From assembly GCA_025201705.1 (NCBI GenBank), contig MU616633.1, positions 1-64,000 on the forward strand: 64,000 bases of DNA, written 5' to 3'. The position numbers and the translations under genes were made by a program. The notes beneath the pieces are model-generated. The model made no database searches. It saw only the letters and a program-made list of their open reading frames with translations, and was not told where the DNA came from. Source of the DNA: Dissophora ornata (lineage: Eukaryota > Mortierellomycota > Mortierellomycetes > Mortierellales > Mortierellaceae). Below, one piece after another: positions 36,901 to 50,022 of this stretch (the stretch's first letter is position 1; each line of letters begins with the position of its first letter).

Positions 36901-38682
36901 CGAGAACGCACAAGGTATTATGGGCGATATTGTGGAATTCGAGATCATTCATGTGAGTGGGTGATTTCATCTACATAATGATTAGTGCCTAAATGACGTT
37001 GTTTTTCTCACAGGCTTTGATGGAGAAGGTATACCAACTCTTCCGCCTCATCTCCCGGTAGGCCTTTACAGCGATTTTGAGTCTTACCCACAGTAGTTGA
37101 AACATTAGAGCCCCAGCTAACAGAGTGCAAGGATTGGTTGATGTAGGGATATGGACAGTGTCTGCCTTCCATCAGTGCAAGAGTAACCGACAATGGACCC
37201 AATACGCTTGATCACTACTCAGAGAGCTTCCTGAGCCCAGGACTGCAAGTTCCAAAAGACTTATACAATCCATTCTCTGTTGATACTAACACTGGCGAAT
37301 GCTACGGCGTTGCATCGCAGCGAGGCGGCTCATACGACCAACCCATGTTGCTTGGCACCGGCAATGGTATAGAGGAATCTCTGGACTGGGGTGGATATAC
37401 GAGCACTAGAGAACAATGCATTGATGACGCCATCGCTGCAGCGACGAATGGCCCTGGCTTTTCTGAAGACGAGGATGTGCAAGAGCAGAGAGTTAAGAGA
37501 CAAAGAACTCTCGGAATCTTCAATCAGAAAGGTATGATCAGTCGGCTAAAGTATGATCTGCTGCGAATCTGCCATACAACTCACCACTCTGGGCCGTGCA
37601 ATTCTTTAGAGTCGCACAATTCTATTCCAAGCATAATTTCACACCATGCTCAGTCTTATGGACAACTGTCCTTCACCTCATCTGCGCCACCGCCCTGCAT
37701 CCCAATAGCACGATTATTCTCACCTTTGGAAACGTCGCAAACACAACGACAGCGAGTGTCATCTACAAAGATACAGTACATGTCACCCTCGAGTTATTTG
37801 TTTCCAACTCGCGCTCCGCAGTCGGTACTTCGGAAACTTCCTAAAACCATATCGCCTGAGCTTAGTCCACATCATATCCTCGCTAGTCACCCTGTCCCTC
37901 GCACTGCGATTTCACGAGGAGCAGAGGTCTCCTCAAGTCCTACAGCAACGATGCTACAACAGTCTGACAACTCTCAACTTTCGCTGAACGACACTTTCAC
38001 GACGTACCCCGTCTATGTTGGTCGCCAGGATAGAAGTAAGATGAGTGTGATCGTAGAGGAGCAACACAACCTGCACGCGGAAGATAGTAATAATGATTAC
38101 ACTGAAGGGTATGCCGCTTGCAGCGATCGTGGCTGTATTGCTGCTAACTCCTACGAAGCCACGCATGGCGCGACATCCGGCCAGTCGACATCTGAAGGAC
38201 CGAGACACGCAGGAGTAAGTCCGTTGATGCAGCCAAGTGAGAACCGTCTGACAGAGCTATCTACCGAAGGATACGATATCAACTATCTTGGGTCAGGCAA
38301 CCCCCTGGGTCAGGAAGAGTACCTCTTTCATGTGCAGCACCCCAACCTCTCGCAGTTGTCACAACAGTTGCAATATGACGAAGAGTCCAGTGACGGACAC
38401 CCAATTTCTGGACAATTATCATCCGAGGACTTGCCGTCAGCAGTGTGCATGCAGGAGCATGCCACTCACGATGTGATGAGTTTTCTTTCAGAGCTCCACT
38501 CAGGAGTGATGTATGAGCCCCCATCATCTGATACGCACCAGTTTAACGACCCTTTAGAGCAGAATGTGTTCAAAGGCGACCAATTCGACCTTGATGCTGC
38601 AGTGCCGCTACTTGGACGACCATCTGAGGAGGATCAAGTCGAGTCTAGGAGTCTACAGGACAAGGAGCCTCTGGACGCTTGA
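33901..38682 (+). CDS. Gti1/Pac2 (WOPR) family transcription factor
   Basis: Rebuilt exons 33901-33919, 34120-34848, 34947-36914, 37014-37057, 37147-37531 and 37610-38682 give about 1405 aa in phase. The donor at 36914 is one of two in-phase choices. The 78-nt segment 37532-37609 is in frame and might be retained. WOPR box a begins at the N terminus: FHGRIDDTLDALIILEACRQ, then GVLPKINRRL. Box b follows with SVFVFDEEESGICRWTDGR, WSPSRICGNFLVYREL, GLIKKTICV and QHLVCYEKPGE, HRPREY. WOPR proteins (Wor1, Ryp1, Sge1, Pac2) bind DNA and control morphogenesis, sporulation and virulence switches in fungi. A Ser/Pro-rich insert of about 50 residues separates SSIVAKEE from GSVFVF. The C-terminal 1100 residues are Ser/Gln-rich and likely regulatory. 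Confidence 0.88.
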
Positions 38683-38805
38683 CCCGATTTGTTCCTGACT
38701 CAGACAAGAACTCGCTGTCGTGTCTTGGCGCCTCACAGTCGTTTATAGACAACTATCCCGCTTTGCCTTGTTTGCTTATAAGATTTTAGCCTTCCGTCGC
38801 ATCGC

Positions 38806-38811
38806 AATAAA
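38806..38811 (+). terminator. AATAAA polyadenylation-like signal of the WOPR gene
   Basis: An AATAAA hexamer lies 124 nt after the WOPR stop, in the short convergent spacer before the JHD1 stop codon. Confidence 0.4.
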
Positions 38812-38961
38812 CATTGAATAATGCAAAGCTCATTGACTATTGATACAAATTGATTTATTAGACTGGACAGATGAAGCGCCAAAGCACCGTGATGTCCGTC
38901 TTTCTTTTCCGGAATATGTACAGGGCGATGCGTCTTGCTGACAGATCCTTGAGCCAACGTT

Positions 38962-41848
38962 TTAACGTCGCTTCATGAGCAAGCTCTTGATGCGGTCTCT
39001 GGCTGTTCCACCGGACGTGCTTTTTTTCCGGGACGCTGTCGTTGTTGCAGCTGAGCTCACTGTTGCAGAGGTTAACGACGGTGCGGTCGAAGACGCGATG
39101 AGCTTCGAAAACTGCAACGGCGTCATCTTTCGCTTCCTTCCGAGCCCCAGCACCACCTCGCCTTCTTCATCGCTCTCCACCCTTGCTTTAGATCCCAAAG
39201 AGTCTGGAGCGCCGTCACCGCTATAGCCTCCGTCATCAAAGTAGATTGTCTCTGACGACGATCGTGAGATATAGGTGGCTGTTGCTACTGCCACTGTCGT
39301 CTTGGCGCTGCCCTTTTGATAACGACGGGCCCGTTTAGTCACCCGACTCTCGCTTCCGTCGTACTCTGAATCTGAGGACCGTAATTCCAATAACCCACCA
39401 TCATCCGTCATCTCAGCTTCATCATAGTCTTCTTTTGCCTCGTCAAAGCCTTCATCAACCTGATTCTCGAACTCTGTCCATTCCTCATCCGAAGTCAACG
39501 ACTGACCCACTTCCATGTCGCTACTATCACCATCTAACCTGCTTGCGCTCTCGAACATGTCAGCTACTGGCACTTTGATCTTCTTCGTCGCACGTCCGCT
39601 CCGTTTCTTGGACTTGGCGACAGAGGATAAAACTGGCAGCTTGAAAGTCAATTTTGGAGGCGCTGTGGGAGGGGCCGAAGTTGGGACCCGCTGCTCTCCT
39701 TGGGTCGATGATTCGTCGTCCCCCGAGTTGGTTGAAGACGTTGTTGAGCTCAGCTTGATCCTTAGTTTGATCTTGGGTTTGCTCTTGTCTGTCAGTTTCC
39801 CCTCTTGTTCGGCTTGCTCCTCCTCCTCTTCTTCTGTCGGCAGCCTTAGTGAAGCGTCGATGGGAACGTAAGCTGTCGAGTGTATACTTTGCTCTTCTAG
39901 AACCCTGCGTATGGCCTGGTTCAAATCCCTGAGAAGACCAACCGACCCGCCATTAACATAACCAGAAGCCTCCGCCGGTATGCTTGCGCGGATCATATAC
40001 CGTTCGTCCTTAGTGAGTTGCGGATCGCGCTTCAGACTTCGCTGACGGTTATATAAGTGCACAGTCAACGCCAGCAATCCTCGCAATTCCGTGTCAGAGA
40101 GCGAGGACAGGTACTCGAAGCCTCTCTTCATGCAGCCGAGTGCCACAAACCAGTTCAGTTTCTCAAAATATGGAAACCGGAATTTCGGTGAGACGTTGGT
40201 CTCGATTTCGATATCGGAGATACGATATTGCATTGGAATATGAAGTGAGTGGATGAAATTGCCGCCGATGACAACAGAAGAAGAAGGCGTGTACACTGCG
40301 TGGATCCATCCCGCAGGGATCAGCCTAACATCGATCAATCAAAGCAAGAAAAGATGAGGATACTTCAACATGGAAGTCTACCAGTGGGAGCAAAATGAAG
40401 AGATGGTGTCCGAGAGAACGGACGTTGACTACTTACATTGTATCACCTTGCTTGAGTTCAACTTTGTAGCACTTGCCCCCAACCTCATCGCCAAAGAATG
40501 TGGTTGACTGATCCGCCGACGATGACCATTTTGCGTACTTTCTCAGATGGGTTGAAGTCGGTTCGACAAAGAAAAATGTCTTTGATCCCGAAAGAATATG
40601 ATAAAACACCTAGTACGACAGAAAATAGAAAGGAGATAGGGTATCCGTGTCCTTTAGTTGATAGTCGCCTCAAGTAACTGTTTTCTTAACTGCTTTTTGT
40701 TCGCTGCACCATGGACCTACAGACGATCCAGCAAAGTCGATATGGCTAAAAAAAATTCAAGTTATAGCACGAGGGTGAGCATGATATGATGCATGTATCA
40801 ACGAAGACAACAGTCATATGGTCTGAAGCAATGTTCTTACAAATCAGTGAAGGAGTCCTCCACACTCATCAAGCAATAAAGCTGCACCTTTGGAAACTCT
40901 GTCCCTTGAAGTAACTTCGGCCAAAAGTTCTCAATCCAGTCCAGCTCTCTAGAATAGCAGTAAGAGGTCCAAATATTAAGATCGAATATCCATCTGTGGT
41001 CAATTATCCCCTTTCCTGATTTCTGTCTTTGTCCCATGAGACTAACCTGACAACTCTTGGTCTCTGGACCTGGTCCGCAAGTGGAGTGCCTGAGATCTCC
41101 AGGCTAATTACGTTGTAGACCCTTTCCTTTGGTTCTGTTTTAAAGTAATCTGCCCATGCACCCATGTCCCAATCCAACAGTTCGGACTGCGTTGCCACAT
41201 CAATCACCTCGACTGGTGTGTCGGCACCGACGCCATCGCGCACATCATCAACAGTCAGAGTCTCTGGCGGCAATTTCATGTCCAATCCAGTTGTTGTGCC
41301 ATCTTGATCCATGTTCACGACAACAGGATGTTTGAATCCTGTCAAGCGGAGTCGGTCTAGCGTCAATTCCTGCCCTTCGATCCTCTCAAATTTGTCCGGA
41401 AGAAATTGGTGAGAGTCGAGCAAGACACGCCATTTACTTCGGTGACTCACGACCCCGTTTACGAGGTCCGCATAGTTGATTTTGCCAGTTCTGCGCGAAG
41501 ATTTGCGAAGTACTGAAGATCGAGAGAAAGGCGCATTAGTGTTGTTTATTTCAGTGTTAGGAGGGACAGACGTCCTAGGCGATAGTGATAGAACGCATCG
41601 ATATTGAAGAAAAAAACAACGATCGCAAGCGATGCCTTACGAGTGCTAGGGCCAGCCTTAGGCACGCAATCTGAGCAATGGTACTGGTCAATGGTTTCAA
41701 ACTCCTCGATCGACATCTTTAGACAACGGACGTGGTACCACGTCTCGCAGACATCGCAGCAGACCCAAGTGCCTGTCTCGGGTTTGCATTGGGGGCAGAG
41801 GCGACATGTCTCTTGTTCCTCTGCTGTCGAATCCACAGCTGCGGTCAT
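38962..41848 (-). CDS. JHD1: JHD1/KDM2-type JmjC histone demethylase with PHD finger
   Basis: Six exons on the minus strand (41848-41641, 41512-41047, 40948-40841, 40745-40721, 40609-40437, 40324-38962) join in phase to 780 aa. An N-terminal PHD finger (about residues 15-61) shows CRLCPQC, WVCCDVCETWYHVRCL and CSDC. The linker has RKSSRRTGKINYADLVNG. The JmjC core carries the Fe(II) ligands His262 and Asp264 (FHIDFAGSS) and His335 (IPAGWIHAVYTP), plus Lys279 (SGSKTFFFV) for 2-oxoglutarate. All catalytic residues are present, so an active dioxygenase is expected, most likely acting on H3K36me2/me1 as in yeast Jhd1. After the JmjC domain come a helical region and a long acidic/basic low-complexity tail ending KSLLMKRR. 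The metal-binding HxD lies in a 25-nt microexon. Convergent to the WOPR gene, divergent to URB2. Confidence 0.9.
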
Positions 41849-42149
41849 TATATATGTTTCTATGAGCAGAGGGTGGCGAGGATGGATGGCAAGCTACGAG
41901 GGAGGAGTTCCACCTGTGGAAAGAGCAGCGCCTTCTTGTGGCTTGCCAAAGAGAACGAGAAAAAAAGAGCTAGCCGACAGTCACTATCGCCACCAATTTT
42001 ATGGTTTGTATCAACACACACAAGCCACGATTCGTTCTTGGTCTCCACAAAAAAAAAAAATTGACGGCATCCGCCAATTGCTCGACCTATTCTACTCCCC
42101 ATTCAAACCGAGAGAGAAAACGAGGCGAGAGAATTAGAGAGCCAGAGAC
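41849..42149. promoter_or_regulatory. Compact bidirectional promoter, JHD1 / URB2
   Basis: Only 301 bp separate the divergent start codons of the histone demethylase and the ribosome-biogenesis gene. The segment contains an A11 tract (about 42050-42060) and GAGA-rich sequence near the URB2 start. No TATA box was seen. Confidence 0.65.
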
Positions 42150-45100
42150 ATGGAAGAATATCTCAGTTCGTCTGAGGCCTTCGCCAAGGCCTTGAAGGGG
42201 TTTCACGTCTCGCCTGAAGAAAAAATTCACCTGGCTAAGGAAGCCTGGCACCGCTCCGATGTTGTCCTCCCGCACAAGCAAGAGTTTCTCCTAGAATGGC
42301 TCTGCAGTACCCTTGTCAAGTCTTCTATTCCATCTAAGAACCCCAAGGACACTCCCACGTAGGCCCAAATATCAAAAGTCATCTTTCGCCGCGTCAATGG
42401 CTCTGCCTGTTCGATCCTTTGATGACTTATTATCGCGCCTCGCCTCGTAAATAGGAATATTATACTGGATCAAGAGTACTGGGACTTATTCAAAGATGTG
42501 CTTAGCGAATTGACGTACAGCAGGAAGAATAGCCGGAAATATACTCGCCTCGACGATGACCTATGCGGATCAGGGTCACAGTTTGGCGCTAGTCAAGCAC
42601 TTGGCGTCCTTCTTCGTGTACCCGTCATTCCCGTGTTTATGGCACTTATCGAAAAACTCTCGCATCGTCCGTTAGCAGTAGCCTTCCAGGTTGAATCTAC
42701 AAAGTCGGGTAAAAAGACAAAGGCAGCTGTAGCACCAGTACCAATCCATGATCCAACAACCGAGACTCCCTCGATCACAGTTTTGGAGGCTGCATCAACC
42801 TGTTTCGGGCTCTTGTCCTCTCCACTCATGTCTGAGTGGTTCCAGCCGACTTTGGAGCAGTATACCCCGCTTGTGCAGACAACCCTAGAGGCGCTTGTTG
42901 ACGTAGCTCAAGAATCATCAAACGTTAGCTCGAAAAAGCAACAGATCGTGACGAATCTTGCGCACATGGTTCTGGACCGATTCAAACGTCTGATCGTTAT
43001 CCAACCGAACCAGAAAAAAGTCTTTGCGTTGGTTGCAGGCAGGATGTTCGAGGCATTAGTGCGAGCACGCGTCGCCATTTGCAACGATCCTGGCGCTTCC
43101 GCAGTAGAATGCCAGGAAGCTTTGGGAGCAATCTTGAAGACAGGACTGTTTCATCAGGATCATCTGCCGGAGTATACCGCTGGATATATCGCAGGTGACG
43201 AGAAGTCGGTCCAGAGCTACCAGAAACAGCTCTTTGAGCAGATCGCTACACTGATAAAATCGGAACATTCTACAGCAGGTACACGCCGTTGGAGATAGCT
43301 GATGTCTGCTGGATGCCTCTCTGTCTTATTGGCCATACTAATGTCAAGTGTTCTGAAAAATTTGTCGCTCTAGTGTTGGATATCCTCCCTTTGCTGCTCC
43401 GTCTCTTTGTTGAAGAGTCCCGCAAGAGGCAGAGGGGATTAGCAATCAACGGATTTGACCGTGGCACGGATAGTGCGAGGGAAACCGAGTTTTCATTCTT
43501 CAAAATCATCTACGTCCTTGCAAAGAAGCAGCTACCACAAATCGCCGGAGAACCTTCAGAAGCATCACTTAAGGATCTGGCCAACGTCATGGAGGCCCAC
43601 AATCACCTGCTCACGACGATTTTACAGCTCAACATGTACCAGCCAAGCAACGACGAGACTGCGGATCAATTTGTGTTTATGAGCACGTCCTTTGGCAGTA
43701 TCTACTCCTGCCTGAGGTCGGCTCAGACATTGTCTAACGGAAGACTCCAGAGTACATCATTGACGGGAATTGTCGTTTTAGCGCAATTGGATGATCGTCT
43801 GCTGAAGCCCCATCTAGACAGCCTTTGGCCAGTGCTGTTCTGCCCATTGCACGGAGCGGAAGGTGCTGTGCTAGATCTGGCAAAGACTCTCTTGGAGATC
43901 TACGGAAAGGCGAGCGACCTGAAGATATTCTTAAACTCATTGTTCGCGTCCCTGCGACAACATCTCTCACGACCGCTGGATCTTGCCTCAAGCCCCATCT
44001 TTTCCCAAACCTTCTTGGATCTGTAAGTCGGAGGTTACACGATTCACCCCGCATGTAATTTCAAATCATCTAACAAAGGATATCGGCCGCCTTTTTTCTT
44101 GGATAGCATTCCTGTGAATATCAAAAGTTACCTCCCTCTGCCTCAGGCTCCGGATATTCTGGATATTTTCGTTACAGAATTGTTGGCCATTGACAGCACC
44201 ATGGAGATCGCAGGACTGGAGCCTGTTCAGGAGTTCACACGCAAGAAGCGGAAACTCAACTCAGGGCGAGGAGAGGACCATGAATCGATCAACGTCCCTT
44301 CCGCAGAACCCATCATCTCGCTCTTAATTCAATTCCTGAAAGGCTTGCGCATCACGGTTAATCAGGAGAAGCATCTCAACAAGGAGTTTAGAATTGTGTA
44401 CGAGCAGTTTTTGGAAAGGATCTTTGTGGACCTGGCCGGAGAGAGCAGTAACGTGAAGAAATCGGAATACTACCAGACAAGGCGACTCACACCCGCTCTC
44501 AAGCTACACTATGCTGTGTGCAAAATCTCGACACAATACTGGACCAATGGAGTCTCGACGGCGCTAATGGAAAAGGTTGTGGCGACTTTCAAGAGAACGT
44601 CAGGATGGACGGATGCAACTATATTAATGTTGAATCGCGTTGTCCTACAGCATGTACATATGACGCTCTGTTCTGCTGATAACATGGATGACGAGCTACT
44701 TCAGCATTGTAAAGATCTGGTCTCCTTCACCATGGAGTCGTCACAACTGAAGCGACTACTGAACGACAGCTCATTGATGTTGGAACCATGGAACGGGCGT
44801 TTGGAGTCTGCATCTGGTAACGCCTTCCTAGTCGCGAGCTGGCAGATACAGGTGAACGACTGGCTCGATATCGTGTGCAGATTTGGCATGAAGCAGCATA
44901 TGGAGTTGATTGCACAAGTCATCGCCCGGCAGTTCAGCACACCTTCTGCCTCTGAAACCACTGCTACTTTGGCAGGTTCGATCACGATTCAACTTTTGAA
45001 TCAAATCCTGCTCCGTTCCGCCAATTTCTACGAAGTACCGAATTTCAGACCCATATTTGCGCAAACGATTCTGCAGCACCTTTCAGCATCAATCGAAGCA

Positions 45101-47849
45101 TTGAGCGGGACGGATCTGGAACGAAAACTTGCCACGATCGTCTCGTCGTTTACCGCAGGTGAATCTTTGAAGGAATCGGCAAATAAGGCCACATTCTCTG
45201 ATGCGCTCAAGGAGCTGGCCGCGGCCTCAAATCAGCACTCAGGGACAAGAGCTGTAAAGACGAAAGTCAAATCAAACTCTAGGGCCGCAGAAGAGCATGG
45301 GCCTAGGATACTGTCTCTGTTGTCGATTTTACACCTCCTGCCACTGGAGTACTTCGAAAAGTACGAGAGGAACATAATCCTGACGACAATGGCGGTCCTG
45401 GAACACTATATCCAACACTACCTCGTGGCAGATCCCACAGGAGTTAAGTGCTTGCTACTCGAACGTCGCATCTCGAACGACATCATGACGTGGAGAAGCG
45501 ATGCAGGAGTTTTGGTATGTCCAGATTCAACTATTGCTTGTGTTGCTTTGTTTCGTTTTGTTGATCCAAAACTTGTGGCAAATTAACGAACGATGCTGAC
45601 TTGTGATCCAGTTCAACGATCCGTCTCTTTTGCGGAATGTAATCGATTACCCCTCGTGGAACTGCTCTACTGCATACGGAATTGAGGACAAGGATGGTCT
45701 TGGGCAAGCGATTATGGACGCGACGTGCTCCATGGTAGACAGTGCTATCTTGTATGTACTTTGTTTTTGCGGTTTTGCGTTAGGACTGCTTGCAACTGCC
45801 GGACTCAGCTAACATCAGTGTTATTTAATTCCCACTCATCAGATACTACATGGCACAGACGCATGACACTATCCAATACGAAACAGCGTACAAACTACTG
45901 AATGCTCTGTTGGAGTCAGTACAGGGAGCAGTAGAGTCCCTAAAGAGCAATATCACAACTCCCGATCATCGGATAACAGAGTCGCGTATCCGAACAATTA
46001 TCCTCTCGCGAGTGTGTCAAAGCCTTGTTCATTGTCTCGAGCATCTTCACCATCAAAAAACAAAACCAAAGGCTAAAGCCCTCTTAAGCTCTGCGAGTGC
46101 CGTTATGGAAACAAAGCACTCGTCACTGTTGGAAAAGATCGACAGGTTGTTTGAGACGGTGCAGTCGGAAACAACGGAAAGAATCAAGGGGGCAATTTCT
46201 GTCTTGAAATCATGCGCTACATCCAGCAAAGCCAAGAAACACGGATCCAAGGGTTCTTGGTTGGAGGCCGCGACGAGTTGTATGGACCACCTTGAGCTCT
46301 ACCGGACGATTGTGCATTATCGTCAACTTTATGATGGAGATGATACCAATGGATGCTTTGGGCTCGTGCCGGATATGTTGCTTCTCGCCAAAGCTCTGGT
46401 AGAGGTCATTGATAACCGAGAACAAGTTCAAGGACATAGAGCGGATTTCGAGTCCCTGAATCATGCACATATGGCTGCCATCTTGACTGGATACTCCTGT
46501 CAGTATATGCCGCTGTCAAAGTCCTGGCAGTCTTCAGATGGCGTAGAGAAGACGCTGACAGAGTTGCTAGAACTGGTTCTGGCAGTCTCGAGATTGGACC
46601 TTGTGGAAAAAGACCTGGCATTACTCAAGGACGCGTATCTGTCGTTGCTTGGGCTACTGTCAGGGGATCTCTTTGACAACGTGCTGCGTTGGCTGTTAGA
46701 GGAAGCGCATTGTGCTAAAGGCCACTCAGTGGATGAGTTGGTTCTAGTGCGATATCTGGAAATTACCTTCTTGAGCGCTCATCATAGTAAGTCCCCCTTC
46801 CGTACTCTGAACCTCATCTTGACAAGTACTGTGTGTTGACGATTCTGCAATATTATTGCAATGCCGCATGGCTCGTTCTAGCTCAAAAACGCAAGGTGCG
46901 TCGCCAGATCTCCAAGCTTCTAATCAGGCTAACTCAAATCCTGCAAACCACCCAATCGGTCCAAGTTATAATCGGTGTTCTTAACATTATGGCTGGCATC
47001 TGCTCTGAGTCATCCTTCGAGTTGCGGTCCTGGGAGCTAGGTCTCGTCCTTGAGGGTGTTACCTCCCTCATGTCCCCAGCAACGCCACTCCTTCTAGTAA
47101 ATACTAGCGCCCCAGCTCTCTCACTCCCTCTGACAAACCAGGACACGTCAAAAATCTTTACGGCCCTGTACCATGTCCTGATTAGCGTGGCTCGATTCCG
47201 ACAGGAGGAACTCACGACCTTGATCCCTGTTTTCACGGCAATCTTACAGGGAATTTTCCATGGATTTAAATCGCTGCATGCCTCGATCGCCAAGCAGCAG
47301 AAGGGAATAGAGTCGTTGATCAAGAGTCCATTCATGTTGCTCTCTGCAGGGACAGCTCATCCCGTTGCCGATGGTACATCTGCTTCGGAGTCTTCTCCAG
47401 CTGCCAGTGCAGAAAGAGGATTCGTTATCGGCGATCCACTTCCTGTCGAGTGCGCTGAGAACTTTGCGCGTCTGCTCACAGCTCTTGGATCCAAAGGCGT
47501 TAGCTCATTGGGTTCTTATAATGGAAGCGCCTCGGCTCCAGATGCCACTTCCATGTCGTCTGTGACATCTTCAGGCTCGTTCGCGATTACGACGGATGTG
47601 TCCAGGGCGTTTGGCAAGCACGCGCCGTATATTCTGATGGAGTACTTCACGATCCAATGCTCCGTTGTCGCGTCGATCAGTCAACAGAGCCTTCGGAGCG
47701 CGCTCTTGCCTGGCTTGTATGCGCTGCTAAACCTGTGCAGTGACTGGGAGAGAGAGATGATGATGGTCGGATTGGATAACACGGGCAAGACGCTGCTCAA
47801 GGGGCTATATGCGGATTACTTGAAGTATCACAAGTACACTGGGCGGTAG
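42150..47849 (+). CDS. URB2: URB2/NPA2 nucleolar pre-60S ribosome biogenesis protein
   Basis: Seven exons (42150-42358, 42455-43278, 43374-44022, 44107-45514, 45612-45751, 45843-46786, 46882-47849) join in phase to 1713 aa. The protein is an all-helical, HEAT-like array with many Leu-rich helices and a KKRKLNS basic patch near residue 605. Its C terminus matches the Urb2/Npa2 C-terminal domain, ending LNLCSDWEREMMMV, LLKGLYADYLKYHKYTGR, like the YxDYxKYHKYKGK end of animal URB2. Yeast Urb2 acts in the early pre-60S Npa1 complex in the nucleolus, and the human protein has about 1520 aa. The acceptor at 44107 was chosen over a nearby CAAAG because only the former is in phase, and the acceptor at 46882 for the same reason. 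Confidence 0.9.
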
Positions 47850-48583
47850 AAATTTTCGCATTGATCTTGATGGATCCATCGTCTACCATTGTTTTATTCC
47901 TCCCCCCTTGCATTTTCTTAATAAATTCCTGTATGCATATTCTCAAGGTGTGTACCGAACCGTTGCAGAGAATACTAATAGATTCGGCGAGATATAAAGC
48001 ATGCCAGTTCGTGTTTCTGATCATTGCCACATCAAAACGTTAAGTGCAGGGAGTTTACCGAAATGCGGTGGAGAAACATTGCGCATTGACCAGAACGAAA
48101 ATAACGTTGAGGTTTTATCCCCGCATACTGTCTTCTATCAAACACTACTCATGCATTCCAACACTCCACCTGCGCTCTGGTCATCTCTCGCAAAATATCG
48201 ACAATTGGCCCAATAAGAATCCGGTCTGAATTAAACATAGATAAATGACAAACACAAGGCAGACAATGCTAAGAAAATTCAGTTGTTGCCGCAGAGCAGT
48301 GTCAATTAGATCGATAGTGTGAAATAGAGGGATCGAATAAAATTAGTATTTCGAAGAACCTGGCAGTGGCTCAAAACATTGGAGGCAAACGGCGAGTCCA
48401 TGGGCGAGGTATCAAGTCAAACACGACTCGTCGCGTCATTTTGGAATTAATAATAAACATTCTTGTCAGCCGCGATAAATGTTATTTATTACTCGCTTTC
48501 TAAGCGCTCCATCCTTTCTTACTATTGCCTGTCCTCGACGCCATCGTTTTATTCACCTGCTCGCTTTTTTTTTTTTACAGTTT
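47850..48583. other. Convergent intergenic region, no gene seen
   Basis: About 730 bp lies between the stops of URB2 and SDH3. AATAAA at 47920-47925 probably ends the URB2 transcript. The rest is A/T-rich, with a T12 tract near 48568-48579 just past the SDH3 stop, and no coding signal. Confidence 0.55.
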
Positions 48584-49697
48584 TTAAATCAAAGCCAAAG
48601 CAGCAGCAGAGGCCGTGCTCAATCCCAAGACAGTGTAGCCAGTCGCGTAGACGCCTGGGAGGGTCAATCCGGCGGTGGTGTCCCAGAGCAAGTGGCGGAG
48701 GCCGTTGAAGGAGTGGAAGGTGAAGGGGAGGGCGACGATAAACTTGCCGGTAACCTTGGCAGCGACGGGAAGGGTTGCGATCGCTGATGTGACTGTGGCG
48801 GCATCGAATCCGAGACCAACCATGGGTCCAACAGCGTAAGCGATAGCTCCACCATAGAATCCTAATGGCACAAGAAAAGCATTATTAGCTTTCACTGATC
48901 ATCTAGGACAAGATCCGCATCGAAAATCCGTCGTCCAGTAAGGAATGGATATCCAGATTTGCCGCCACAGGTCTCAGATTTCCTCCCTAATCATTTCCGT
49001 CGTTGCTCCTTACCGACAGCGAGGGCTCCTCCAGTGAAGCGGTGGAATAAAGACAGGTACCAGGTCAATTGAGGCTGGTAGATGGTCAAGTGAGGGCTAA
49101 GGGGGCGATTCTTGCGCTGCTCAATGATGGGGGCTACAGTGACCTCCTTCTGGTTGGGCTGGTAAGACGACAAGATTCTGAACACGGAACAAGACATGGT
49201 AAAAGGACAACACATGTTAGGGTTATAATCGTTGTAAACGGGGGATGCAGCTCCTCCAGTCTATTTGTTTGACTGTCAACAATGGCGGTCGACGTGGATC
49301 GCGTTCAGGATCTGATACCTGGTGCCGACGGGAGCCATGACACGCGTCTTGGCGAAGACGGTCTTGGCCACAGAAACGGCTATTCGCGGTTCACATGGAG
49401 ATGGGATAGCATAGAGCCGTTAGAGGGATATCATGGGTGAGAGAGGTAAGTTGGCACATTGATTTGTGTTTTGTATGTGCCGATCCATCTGTTGTTCGGA
49501 AGACGAAGGGTCCGGGTATGTGCGCATTAGGAATTTGCTCGTGTGCGGGAAATTACTCCGAAGTGGAATCGATCTCCTTTGGTTGATAGGATCCGGTTAT
49601 TTTTTTTTCTTTTTTTGTGGCTGTTGCTCCTAGGACACAACGTACTCTGCATACGACCGACGGTTCTGAGGGGAGCAGCAACACGGGGAGCAAACAT
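48584..49697 (-). CDS. SDH3: Succinate dehydrogenase cytochrome b560 subunit (SDH3/SdhC)
   Basis: Four exons on the minus strand (49697-49646, 49379-49319, 49177-49014, 48861-48584) join in phase to 184 aa, the usual size. The first two exons encode a mitochondrial presequence ([35 protein letters not shown]). The mature part has the family signature [32 protein letters not shown], a helix beginning [15 protein letters not shown], and [12 protein letters not shown], whose first His (about residue 142) is the expected haem b ligand. A third hydrophobic helix ends the protein. It anchors complex II in the inner membrane and contributes to the ubiquinone site. The gene is compact. Its second intron carries GT-AG ends with a long pyrimidine tract. 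Confidence 0.95.
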
Positions 49698-50022
49698 GAT
49701 GAATGGGGTTTGGCGAGAGAGAGTGGAGAAAATGTAACGGAGCAAAATCAGAGAAGTGTCCGAGAAGCAACGATGCACGGAAGTCGAAAGGGACACAGCA
49801 CACGGAACAGGAAAAAAAAACGTGTGCGTCATTCATTCACAGTCACGTGATTATGACTTTAAACACGTCTTAACGCATTTTATTCTTCTGCATTGCAAAT
49901 AAAAGTACAAATACAAGTGGAGTAATATCTTACAACGGAGCCAGCCGAAGTTTGCATTTTCTCAAGGGTCGTCGTCTGGGTATATTAGTATTCATCCAAC
50001 TCATCCGGAAGCTCTCAGTTAC
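49698..50022. promoter_or_regulatory. SDH3 upstream region and MGA2-like gene 3' end
   Basis: This 325-bp spacer must hold both the SDH3 promoter and the 3' UTR of the upstream minus-strand gene. A TTTATT (AATAAA on the minus strand) lies near 49879-49884. It was otherwise featureless to me. Confidence 0.45.

Noticed and set aside
37532..37609. In-frame 78-nt stretch in the WOPR gene as coding
   Set aside because: It begins GTATGA and ends TTTAG with intron-like content, so it is treated as an intron. Retention cannot be excluded.
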